Below, piece after piece: positions 44,941-52,539 of a stretch of 64,000 nt of DNA. The translations under genes were made by a program, and so were the position numbers. The first letter of the stretch is position 1. Every line of letters starts with the position of its first letter. This DNA comes from Chelatococcus caeni (GTDB taxonomy: Bacteria > Pseudomonadota > Alphaproteobacteria > Rhizobiales > Beijerinckiaceae). Where the stretch lies: contig NZ_JACIEN010000008.1 in the NCBI RefSeq assembly GCF_014196925.1, positions 124,001 to 188,000 on the forward strand, in the 5' to 3' direction. Below the pieces are notes generated by a model. It worked only from the letters and a program-made list of their open reading frames with translations. It ran no database searches and was not told the origin of the DNA.

Positions 44941-46068
44941 ATGGGTCCCTTCCCGCACGATGCCGAGCCGGCCGTCATCGATGCTTCCAATCCCATGGGC
45001 ACCGACGGCTTCGCCTTCGTCGAATTCGCCCATCCCGAGCCCGAGAAGCTCGCAGACCTCTTCGCCAAGATGGGCTTTGCCCCCGTCGCCCGGCACAAGA
45101 GCCGTGCCGTGACGCTGTGGCGCCAGGGCGACGTCTGCTACCTCGCCAATGACGAGCCGGCGAGCTATGCCGCGGCCTTCGCCGCCGAGCACGGCCCCTG
45201 CGCGGTCGGCATGGGCTGGCGCATGGTCGATCCCGCCTTCGCGCGCAAGCGCGCGCTCTCGCTCGACGCCAGGCCCGTGCGCGAGGACCGCGGGCCGCTC
45301 GCCGTCGATGCGCCGGCGATCGAGGGCATCGGCGGCTCGGTCATCTATTTCGTCTCCAACGAGGGCGACGACTGGATGGCCGATTTCGAGCCGTTGCCGG
45401 GCGCCGAAAAGAAGCCCGAAGGCGTCGGGCTCTATTACATTGACCATCTCACCCACAACGTGCAACGCGGGCGCATGGACGTGTGGGCCGGCTTCTACGA
45501 GAAGCTGTTCAACTTCAAGGAGATCCGCTTCTTCAACATCGAGGGCAAGCTGACCGGCCTCATCAGCCGCGCCATCACCAGCCCCTGCGGCAAGATCCGC
45601 ATCCCGATCAACGAATCCGTCGACGACAAGAGCCAGATCGAGGAATATCTCAAGGATTACAAGGGCGAGGGCATCCAGCACATCGCCTGCGGCTGCCGTG
45701 ACATCTACGAGAGCGTCGAGCGCCTCAAGGCAAACGGCCTGCCCTTCATGCCCGCTCCGCCACCGACCTATTACGAGAAGGTGGACGCGCGCGTGCCCGG
45801 CCACGGCGAGGACGTGGAGCGGCTGAAGAAGGACGGCATCCTCATCGACGGCGAGGGCGCCGTGAAGGTCGGCGCGCGCGGCGGCACCATGACGCGCGTG
45901 CTCCTGCAGATCTTCTCCGGCACGGTGCTCGGGCCGATCTTCTTCGAGTTCATCGAGCGCAAGGGCGACGAGGGCTTCGGCGAGGGCAACTTCCGCGCCC
46001 TCTTCGAATCCATCGAGGAAGACCAGATCCGCCGCGGCGTGCTGAAGGTGCCGGACGCGGCGGAATAA
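44941..46068 (+). CDS. hpd: 4-hydroxyphenylpyruvate dioxygenase
   Basis: 375 residues. This iron enzyme converts 4-hydroxyphenylpyruvate to homogentisate in tyrosine catabolism. The C-terminal vicinal-oxygen-chelate domain carries the 2-His-1-Glu iron site: DHLTHNVQRGRM, GIQHIACG, and FFEFIERKG. The N-terminal domain begins GTDGFAFVEFAHPEPEKLADLF. The ATG at 44941 has a strong GAGAGGAGAG site and gives the usual length; an upstream in-frame ATG at 44836 would extend into the Lrp promoter region. Other tyrosine genes (hmgA, fahA) are not in the window. Confidence 0.97.
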   Translation: MGPFPHDAEPAVIDASNPMGTDGFAFVEFAHPEPEKLADLFAKMGFAPVARHKSRAVTLWRQGDVCYLANDEPASYAAAFAAEHGPCAVGMGWRMVDPAFARKRALSLDARPVREDRGPLAVDAPAIEGIGGSVIYFVSNEGDDWMADFEPLPGAEKKPEGVGLYYIDHLTHNVQRGRMDVWAGFYEKLFNFKEIRFFNIEGKLTGLISRAITSPCGKIRIPINESVDDKSQIEEYLKDYKGEGIQHIACGCRDIYESVERLKANGLPFMPAPPPTYYEKVDARVPGHGEDVERLKKDGILIDGEGAVKVGARGGTMTRVLLQIFSGTVLGPIFFEFIERKGDEGFGEGNFRALFESIEEDQIRRGVLKVPDAAE

Positions 46069-46090
46069 TATCGAAAACCACGCTTCCAGC

Positions 46091-46179
46091 GTCATGGCCG
46101 GGCTTGTTCCGGCCATCCACGCTCTTGAAGCTGCACGACCTCCCAAGGCGTGGATGCCCGCGACGAGCGCGGGCATGAC
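46091..46179. repeat. REPIN-like palindromic element, repeat family A (copy 5)
   Basis: Arms GTCATGGCCGGGCTTGTTCC... and ...GACGAGCGCGGGCATGAC flank a variable centre of about 30 bases, between the convergent hpd and RND permease genes. A transcript reading through would form a strong stem-loop there. Confidence 0.85.
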
Positions 46180-46256
46180 GCTGTGACTCAAGACCGTCGA
46201 CACGAGAGGGGTCCTGTCGGCAATCACCCTGCCCGGCCGGCCCCGCTCTGTCTCGG

Positions 46257-49200
46257 CTACTCCGCCGGCGTCGCGCCCGCCGCGGAGCCGCCGCCGGCTC
46301 CACCCGCCTTCCGCTCGCGCCGGCGGGCGCGGCGTGCGTCGCGCCACGCGGCGAGATTGGCGATCGCCATCAGCGCGGCCGGCGTGACGATGAGCGTCAG
46401 GATCGTCGCGAAGCCGAGGCCGAAGACGATGGCCGTCGACAGGTGAATCCACCACTGGGTCGACGGCGCTCCGACGAAGACGTCGCGCGTCACGAAGTCG
46501 ATATTGACCCCGAAGGCGATGGCCGCGACGCCGAGCACCGCCGTCACCGCCGTCAGCACCACCGGCCGGGCACGCTCGCGACAGGTCTCGATGATGGCGT
46601 CATAGGCGGTCCAGCCTTCGCGCCTCAGCCTGTCGTAGGTGTCGATCAGCACGATGTTGTTGTTCACGATGACGCCCGCATTGGCGATGACGCCGATGCC
46701 GGTCATCACCACGCCGAAGGCCTGGCCCATGATCATGAGGCCGACGAGCACGCCGATGGTCGACAGGATGACCGCCGTCAGCACCAGCAGGACGCTGGTG
46801 AACTTGTTGAACTGCGCCAGCAGGATGGCGAAGATCAGGAACATCGCCGCGCCGAAGGCCTTCATCAGGAAGGCGCCGGCCTTCTCGCGCTCCTCGTCTT
46901 CGCCCTTCATCTTGAAGGAGATGCCGTCGCCGAAGTTCTCCTTGGCGAGCGCCTCCATCACCGCCTGCTGGACCTGCGCGGTCTGCACGCCCTCGGCGAC
47001 GTTGGCCGTCACCGTCACGACGCGCTGGGCATTGACGCGGTTGATGAGGCCGACCTTCTGGTCCGGCGTGCGTGTGACGAAATTGCCGATCGGGACATAG
47101 CCCGACGGCGTGTTCATCCTGAGGTCGTCGAGCTGGTCGATGCTGCGCCGGTCGCCGGGGAAGCGCACGAGGATGTCGACCGACTTGTCGGTGTTGTCGG
47201 GCCTGTATTCCGCGATCTTCACGCCGTTGGTGACGAGCTGCACCGCGGTGCCGACGGACGAGGGATTGGCGCCGTACTTGGCCGCCTCGGCCTTGTCGAC
47301 GTCGAGCCGCCAGTCGATGCCCGGCAGCGGCAGCCCGTCGTCGACGTCGCGCGTATTGGGCATCGAGCGGAGCAGGTCGCCGACGCGCACGGCCGTCGGG
47401 AACAGCTTCTCGGGATCGAGCGAGGTGATCTGCAGGGTGATCGGCTTGCCCGTCGGCGGGCCGGCCGCCGGCTTCGTCACCTCGATGATCACGCCTGGGA
47501 GGCCCGCCGTCTTCTGGCGGATCTCCTCCATGATGGTGGAGGCCGGACGCCGCTCGCGCCAGTCGACGAATTCGAACTGGATGGTGCCGACGGTATCCTC
47601 GGTCACCTCGTCGGAGCCGCGCTGGCCTTCGCCGGCGCGCGCATAGACGGTCTCCAGCTCCTTCATGCCGAGCAGCGTTTCCTCCACCCGGCGCACGAGC
47701 CCGTCCTTCTCGGCGATGGAGAGATTGCCGCGCGCGCGCACCTGCACGAGCGCATAGTCCGGCTCCACCTCGGGGAAGAACTCGACGCCGTGGCCGAAGC
47801 GCCCGTAGGCCTGGATCACGCCGACGAGCAGCAGCACCGCGAGCCCGAGCGTGGCGAGCGGGTGCTTGAGGGCCAGGCGCACGGTGCGCATGTAGACGCC
47901 CCGGTCGGCCGCGCGCTCGTCCTTGATCTCGGTGGCCCGGCCCATGATGGCGCCGAGGGTCGGGGTGAAGAACAGGGCAACCGCCAGCGAGGCCGAGAGC
48001 GTGGCGATCAGCGTCAGCGGCAGGAACTTCATGAACTCGCCGACGATGCCGGGCCAGAACATCAGCGGCGAGAAGGCGGCGACGCGCGTCGCCGTGGCCG
48101 CGATCACCGGCCCCGCCATGCGCTTGGCGGCGAGCGAATAGGCCGCCTTCGCTGGCATGCCCTCCGCCATGCGCCGCTCGGCGAATTCCGAGACGATGAT
48201 GGCATCATCGACCAGCATGCCGACGGCGAGGATGAGCGAGAACAGGACGACAATGTTGACCGTCAGTCCGGCGAGCTGCAGGCCGAGGATGCCGGCGAGG
48301 AACGAGGCCGGAATGGCGATGCCGATGAAGATCGACGCACGGCCGCCGAGCACGAAAAGCATGATGACGACGACGAGCAGAACGGCCGTGATGACGCTGT
48401 TCTGCAGCTCGTGCAGCATCGTGCGGATGTCTTTCGACTTGTCCTGCGTGAACGCCACCTCCACGGTCGACGGCCAGGTCTTCTGCAGATCGGCCATCGT
48501 CTGCTTGACGGCATCCACCGTCTCGATGAGGTTGGCGCCGGTGCGCTTGACGATCTCGAGCGTCATCGCCGGCTTGCCGTTGATGCGCGTGATCGAGGTC
48601 GGGTCCTTGAAGGTCGGCCGCACCTCGGCGACGTCGCCGAGCGTGACGACGGCGGACGGCGTCGCCGCCACCGGGAATTTCAGCACGTCCTCCGGCCGCT
48701 CGATGAGCGAGGGCACCTTCACCGCGAAGCGCCCCGAGGCGCTCTCGATGGCGCCCGCGGCGACGAGGCTGTTGCCGGCGGAAAACGACTGCACCAGCGT
48801 GTCGAGCGAGATGCCGTAGCTCTTCATCAGCATCGGCTCGGCGATGATCTCCACCACCTCGTCCCGCGCGCCGCGCAGGTCGGCCGAGAGCACGCCCGGC
48901 AGCTGCTCGATCGCCGTCTCGGCCTGGCGCGCGAGCTGCAGCAGCGTCCGCTCCGGCACATTGCCGCCGAGCGCCACCACGAGCACCGGGAAGAGCGAGA
49001 GATTGACCTCCTGCACCTTCGGCTCGTCCGCCTCGCGCGGCAGGTCGCTCTTGGCGTCGTCCACCTTGGCGCGCACGTCGGCGAGCGCCGCGTTGGAATC
49101 GAAGCCCGCCTCGAACTCGACCAGCACGTAGCCGCCGCCCTCATAGGAGGCCGCCCGCATCTCCTTGACGTGCGACACCGACTTGAGCTGCGTCTCGATG

Positions 49201-49400
49201 GGCCGCAGGATGAGCCGCTCCGCGTCCTGCGGGCTGATGCCGCGCTGGGTCACGCTGACGTAGATGATCGGGACCTTGACGTCCGGCTCCGCCTCCTTCG
49301 GGATCGAGAGATAGGCGGAAAAGCCGGCGATGAGCAGGAACGCGAGCGTCGCAAGCGTCAGCCTGGCATGGGAAATGGCGTAATCGACAGGATTGGCCAT
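46257..49400 (-). CDS. RND multidrug efflux pump, inner-membrane subunit (HAE1/AcrB type)
   Basis: 1047 residues with 12 membrane helices. The first helix is LATLAFLLIAGFSAYLS near 15. The TM4 proton relay is LAVGMLVDDAIIVSE (Asp-Asp near 408), and the second transmembrane block begins near 870. The permease pairs with the adaptor encoded upstream (49519-50607) and the TetR regulator. No outer-membrane factor is nearby, so a TolC-type protein from elsewhere would complete the pump. The drug range is unknown. Compared with AcrB the length is typical. Third gene of the tetR-adaptor-pump operon. Confidence 0.95.
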   Translation of the reverse strand: MANPVDYAISHARLTLATLAFLLIAGFSAYLSIPKEAEPDVKVPIIYVSVTQRGISPQDAERLILRPIETQLKSVSHVKEMRAASYEGGGYVLVEFEAGFDSNAALADVRAKVDDAKSDLPREADEPKVQEVNLSLFPVLVVALGGNVPERTLLQLARQAETAIEQLPGVLSADLRGARDEVVEIIAEPMLMKSYGISLDTLVQSFSAGNSLVAAGAIESASGRFAVKVPSLIERPEDVLKFPVAATPSAVVTLGDVAEVRPTFKDPTSITRINGKPAMTLEIVKRTGANLIETVDAVKQTMADLQKTWPSTVEVAFTQDKSKDIRTMLHELQNSVITAVLLVVVIMLFVLGGRASIFIGIAIPASFLAGILGLQLAGLTVNIVVLFSLILAVGMLVDDAIIVSEFAERRMAEGMPAKAAYSLAAKRMAGPVIAATATRVAAFSPLMFWPGIVGEFMKFLPLTLIATLSASLAVALFFTPTLGAIMGRATEIKDERAADRGVYMRTVRLALKHPLATLGLAVLLLVGVIQAYGRFGHGVEFFPEVEPDYALVQVRARGNLSIAEKDGLVRRVEETLLGMKELETVYARAGEGQRGSDEVTEDTVGTIQFEFVDWRERRPASTIMEEIRQKTAGLPGVIIEVTKPAAGPPTGKPITLQITSLDPEKLFPTAVRVGDLLRSMPNTRDVDDGLPLPGIDWRLDVDKAEAAKYGANPSSVGTAVQLVTNGVKIAEYRPDNTDKSVDILVRFPGDRRSIDQLDDLRMNTPSGYVPIGNFVTRTPDQKVGLINRVNAQRVVTVTANVAEGVQTAQVQQAVMEALAKENFGDGISFKMKGEDEEREKAGAFLMKAFGAAMFLIFAILLAQFNKFTSVLLVLTAVILSTIGVLVGLMIMGQAFGVVMTGIGVIANAGVIVNNNIVLIDTYDRLRREGWTAYDAIIETCRERARPVVLTAVTAVLGVAAIAFGVNIDFVTRDVFVGAPSTQWWIHLSTAIVFGLGFATILTLIVTPAALMAIANLAAWRDARRARRRERKAGGAGGGSAAGATPAE

Positions 49401-49518
49401 GGGCCCGGTCCCCGAACGTTGCAGGCGGAACGGCCGCTCGCGCCGTTCCGCCGTTGAAGCTGCATGAGGGCTCCCGAACCGCCCGCCGGCGGGCCGGATG
49501 CGGGGAGCCGCGTGGGCC

Positions 49519-50607
49519 TCAGCCCTTGCTGACCACCGCCGCCGGCGCCTCGACGGGCGTCACGCGCTGGCCTTCCTTGACGAAATCCTGCCCCTGCACG
49601 ATGACGCGCTGGCCGGTCTGGAGGCCGCCGAGCCACACCTTCTCGAGCCCGTCCTCGATGATCGTGACGGGCACGAAGGCCACCTCGTCGCCCGTGCCGA
49701 CGACCCGGACGCCGAGCCGCCCCTCGGCGGAGAAGGTCAATGCCGAGCGCGGCACATGCGCGGCCGGCTGGGGCGCGAGCTCCAGCACCACCTCACAGGT
49801 CACCCCGTCGGGCAGCTGCCCGTCGGCATTGGCGAGCTCGATGTCGACGCGATAAGTCCGGGTCTGCTGGCTCGCCGCCGCGGAGATGAAGCGCACCCGC
49901 CCCGCAGCCTCGACGCCGTTCACCGTCTTGACCTTCGCCGTGTCGCCGACGGTGATGCCGCCGAGCTGCCGCTCGGCGATCTCGACCACGGCGAGCATGG
50001 GATCGAGGCTGATGATCTCGGCCACCTTGGCGCCGACCTGCAGCGGCTGGCCGGCCTCGACCGGCACCTCGATGACGATGCCGTCGATCGGCGCGCGCAC
50101 CTGGTTCTTGCTGAGCTCGGTCTCGGCCTGGGCGAGCGCGGCCTCGGCCGCGCGCAGCTCCGCCTCGAGCTGCGGCTTCTGCAGCGGAGCGAGGTTGCCC
50201 TGCTCGATAAGGGTGAGGCGCGCCGTGAGCTCGACGCGCCGCTGCTCCAGCTTGGCCTTGGCCTGCGCGACCTGCGCCTCGCGCGCCTCGTCGGAGATGA
50301 CGGCGAGGACGTCGCCGGTCTTGACCCGCGCGCCGCGCCGCACGTTGAGCTGCTCGATGGTGCCGTCGGCACGGGCCGACACGTTGACGCGCCGGTCCGC
50401 CTCGGTGCGGCCGGACAGGACGACGCGGCGTGCGTGGTCCTCCACCGTCGCCGGCAGCACGGCAACGCGGAACAGGGCCTGCGCCTGCGTCTCGGCCTGC
50501 GGCGCGAGCGCCGCGGTCTGCTCGCCGTCGCGGCCGAACACGCCCGATCCGATCCACGCGACGGCGCCGATCAGAATGACGACGGCAAGAACTCGACTGG
50601 CCTTCAT
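49519..50607 (-). CDS. RND efflux periplasmic adaptor (MFP/HlyD-type)
   Basis: 362 residues. An N-terminal signal anchor (VLAVVILIGAVAWIGSG) is followed by a barrel-sandwich lipoyl half (RVNVSARADGTIEQLNVRRGARVKTGDVLAVI). Next comes the alpha-helical hairpin (AKAKLEQRRVELTARLTLIEQ through AELRAAEAALAQAETELS, about 100-160), the second lipoyl half (VRAPIDGIVIEVPVEAGQ) and a membrane-proximal beta domain. There is no lipobox cysteine, so it is anchored by its helix. Its ATG overlaps the TetR stop in ATGA, evidence for co-translation. Confidence 0.94.
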   Translation of the reverse strand: MKASRVLAVVILIGAVAWIGSGVFGRDGEQTAALAPQAETQAQALFRVAVLPATVEDHARRVVLSGRTEADRRVNVSARADGTIEQLNVRRGARVKTGDVLAVISDEAREAQVAQAKAKLEQRRVELTARLTLIEQGNLAPLQKPQLEAELRAAEAALAQAETELSKNQVRAPIDGIVIEVPVEAGQPLQVGAKVAEIISLDPMLAVVEIAERQLGGITVGDTAKVKTVNGVEAAGRVRFISAAASQQTRTYRVDIELANADGQLPDGVTCEVVLELAPQPAAHVPRSALTFSAEGRLGVRVVGTGDEVAFVPVTIIEDGLEKVWLGGLQTGQRVIVQGQDFVKEGQRVTPVEAPAAVVSKG

Positions 50608-51260
50608 GAGGACGCCTCCGCGCCGCAACCGCCTTGTGACAGACAAATGTGTCCCTTCAACAAGGCGCCAAGGATTGTGAGAACATGACGGACCTCCCGA
50701 TCGGCATCAAAATCCGGCAGGAGCGCCCGGCGTACGAACAGCCCATCGGCGAGCGTTGCGATCAGCACCGCGATGTCGCGCGCCTCGCTGAGCGGCGAGA
50801 CCGAGCCATTCGCCTGCGCGGCGGCGATCAGGTCGGTCAGGCGCGCGATGAGATCACGCTCGAACTCCTGTGCCGTCGCGGCCACCTCGCGGTTGCGGGT
50901 CGCCTCCGCCCAGATCTCGAGGCACAGGACCGCCCTTTCGCGCGGCTCGTCCTCGAAGTGCTTGCGCCCCAGTTCACGGAAGGCGGCGATGAAATCGTCC
51001 CCCGCACCGATGACGGACAGGTCGGAGGCCATCTCCGCCCGGTCCCGCTCCGTCAGGCCCGCGACGATCGCGCCCTTCGAGCGGAAGTACCGGTAGAGAT
51101 TGCCCGCACTCATGCCTGCCTCGGCGGCAACGTCCTGCATCGTCGTGCGATGAAAGCCGCTGCGGACGAAACACCTCTCGGCCGCATCGAGGATACGCGA
51201 GCGCCTGTCGGCGCTCCCCTCGCCCTCGGCCGGACGCTCCCATAGGTCGCTACGCAACAC
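50604..51260 (-). CDS. TetR/AcrR-family repressor of the RND operon
   Basis: 218 residues. The HTH domain (about 18-65) reads RSRILDAAERCFVRSGFHRTTMQDVAAEAGMSAGNLYRYFRSKGAIVAGL; the rest is a helical ligand domain. It heads the operon and overlaps the adaptor start by an ATGA. A perfect palindrome, GAGAATGA-N4-TCATTCTC, lies 10 bases upstream of its start and is the likely operator for autorepression of the whole pump operon. The inducer is unknown. Confidence 0.94.
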   Translation of the reverse strand: MLRSDLWERPAEGEGSADRRSRILDAAERCFVRSGFHRTTMQDVAAEAGMSAGNLYRYFRSKGAIVAGLTERDRAEMASDLSVIGAGDDFIAAFRELGRKHFEDEPRERAVLCLEIWAEATRNREVAATAQEFERDLIARLTDLIAAAQANGSVSPLSEARDIAVLIATLADGLFVRRALLPDFDADREVRHVLTILGALLKGHICLSQGGCGAEASS

Positions 51261-51269
51261 TCACCCGAT

Positions 51270-51289
51270 GAGAATGAACATTCATTCTC
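51270..51289. promoter_or_regulatory. perfect inverted repeat, probable TetR operator
   Basis: GAGAATGA-ACAT-TCATTCTC: two perfect 8-base arms around 4 bases, 10 bases upstream of the tetR start. The GAATGA..TCATTC pattern is common for AcrR-type repressors of RND pumps. Confidence 0.75.
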
Positions 51290-51370
51290 CTATGAATCGG
51301 GACCGGGCCCCTGTCAAGCTGATGGACGCTTCCGGGATGGTAGCGGCGGCACGTTATCCGCTCCAGAACG

Positions 51371-51396
51371 GAAAAGGCGCCCCTGAGGGACGCCTT
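51371..51396 (-). terminator. intrinsic terminator after the DJ-1/PfpI gene
   Basis: On the minus strand AAGGCG-T-CCC-TCAG-GGG-CGCCTT is followed by TTCC, giving a stem of nine pairs with one bulge and a short T-run. It lies 29 bases after the stop codon of the PfpI gene. Confidence 0.65.
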
Positions 51397-51424
51397 CCCA
51401 ACCTGCGGCCGTTGATCGCGGCGG

Positions 51425-51985
51425 TTACGCGGCCCGACGCTCGTGCCGGCCCTCGCGGATCTCCTCGGCGAGCTTGCCGCAGAAGGCGTCGAGGTCGCCG
51501 GGATTGCGGCTGGTGACGAGGCCCTGGTCCGTGACCACTTCGCTGTCCTCCCACTTGCCGCCGGCGTTGATCATGTCGCTCTTGATGGACTTGTAGGACG
51601 TGACGCGGCGGTCGCGGATGATGCCGGCCTCGATCAGCAGCCACGGCGCATGGCAGATGGCGCCGATCACCTTCTTGTCCGTCCAGAAGCTCTTGATGAA
51701 GGCGAGCGCCTTCGTTTCGACGCGCAGCAGGTCGGGGTTGATCTGCCCGCCGGGCAGCACCAGCGCGTCGTAGTCCTGCGGCCGGACCTCCTCGAGGGTC
51801 TTGTCGACCGGCACCGGGCGGCCCCAGTCGCTCTTGTCCCACCCCTTGATCTCGCCGGCCTCAAGCGAAATCACGTGAACCTCGGCACCCGCCTGGCGCA
51901 GCTTGTCGCGCGGCACCTCGAGTTCCGACTGCTCGAAGCCGTTCGTTGCGAGAATTGCGACGCGCTTGCCGGAAATATCCTGCAT
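51425..51985 (-). CDS. DJ-1/PfpI family stress protein (type 1 glutamine amidotransferase fold)
   Basis: 186 residues. RVAILATNGFEQSELEVPRDKL holds the conserved acidic residue (Glu of GFEQSE). YDALVLPGGQINPDLLR and VIGAICHAPWLLIEAG carry the nucleophile elbow with Cys in AICHAP. This is the YhbO/PfpI subgroup, linked to protein deglycation or general stress tolerance. The ATG at 51985 is chosen because upstream sequence is non-homologous. A perfect sigma-EcfG promoter (52022-52046) lies just upstream, placing it in the general stress regulon. A terminator follows. Confidence 0.92.
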   Translation of the reverse strand: MQDISGKRVAILATNGFEQSELEVPRDKLRQAGAEVHVISLEAGEIKGWDKSDWGRPVPVDKTLEEVRPQDYDALVLPGGQINPDLLRVETKALAFIKSFWTDKKVIGAICHAPWLLIEAGIIRDRRVTSYKSIKSDMINAGGKWEDSEVVTDQGLVTSRNPGDLDAFCGKLAEEIREGRHERRAA

Positions 51986-52021
51986 CTGTCTTCTCCCTTT
52001 CGTTGTCGGGGACAGTCTTCG

Positions 52022-52046
52022 AACGAAGCGCGGCCACCTTCGTTCC
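52022..52046 (-). promoter_or_regulatory. sigma-EcfG promoter of the DJ-1/PfpI gene
   Basis: On the minus strand GGAAC (52046-52042) and CGTT (52025-52022) are separated by exactly 16 bases, identical in layout to those of nepR-ecfG and phyR. Transcription would begin near 52015, giving a leader of about 30 bases with the ATG at 51985. Confidence 0.75.
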
Positions 52047-52179
52047 GCGGCGAAGGGCGAGATGCGCCGCAGGGACCCGCGCGACGATGTCGCAGCCTGC
52101 CGCGGCGACACCCACTGGCCGGCGGGGCGCGAGGCGCTAACGTATCGGCCCCGCGATTTTTCGACTGAAGGGCGACCCG

Positions 52180-52527
52180 ATGAGCGACAGCCGCACCGTT
52201 CTCCTGTTCTCCTACGGCACCCTGCAGCAGGAGAACGTGCAGCTCGCCTCCTTCGGCCGGCTGCTCGACGGCAGCGACGATGCCATGCCGGGATACCGGC
52301 AATCCTTCGTCGAGATCACCGATCCGGAGGTCGTCCGCACCAGCGGCAGCCGCTTCCACCCCATCGTCGCGCCCACCGGTGACCCGGCCGACCGAGTCCC
52401 CGGCAAGGTCTTCGCCATCACCGAGGCCGAGCTTGCGGCCGCCGACGCCTACGAGGTGGCGGACTACCGGCGCATCCTCGTGCGCCTCGCATCCGGCCGC
52501 GAGGCCTGGGTCTACGTCAAGGCCTGA
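52180..52527 (+). CDS. gamma-glutamylcyclotransferase-like (AIG2/YtfP) protein
   Basis: 115 residues. VLLFSYGTLQQENVQLASFGRLLDG is the typical first strand and loop (YGTL) of the AIG2/GGCT fold. VPGKVFAITEAELAAADAYEVADYRRILVRL carries the conserved catalytic Glu in the YEV/YR part. The protein may release 5-oxoproline from gamma-glutamyl compounds, though most members are uncharacterised. It converges on the TRAP permease gene (12 bases apart). Confidence 0.9.
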   Translation: MSDSRTVLLFSYGTLQQENVQLASFGRLLDGSDDAMPGYRQSFVEITDPEVVRTSGSRFHPIVAPTGDPADRVPGKVFAITEAELAAADAYEVADYRRILVRLASGREAWVYVKA

Positions 52528-52539
52528 CCTCGCCTGGCC

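Noticed and set aside
46443..49457. Plus-strand open frame of 1004 codons opposite the RND permease
   Set aside because: It mirrors the third-position GC pattern of the true gene. The translation is low-complexity His/Arg/Asp with no recognisable motif.
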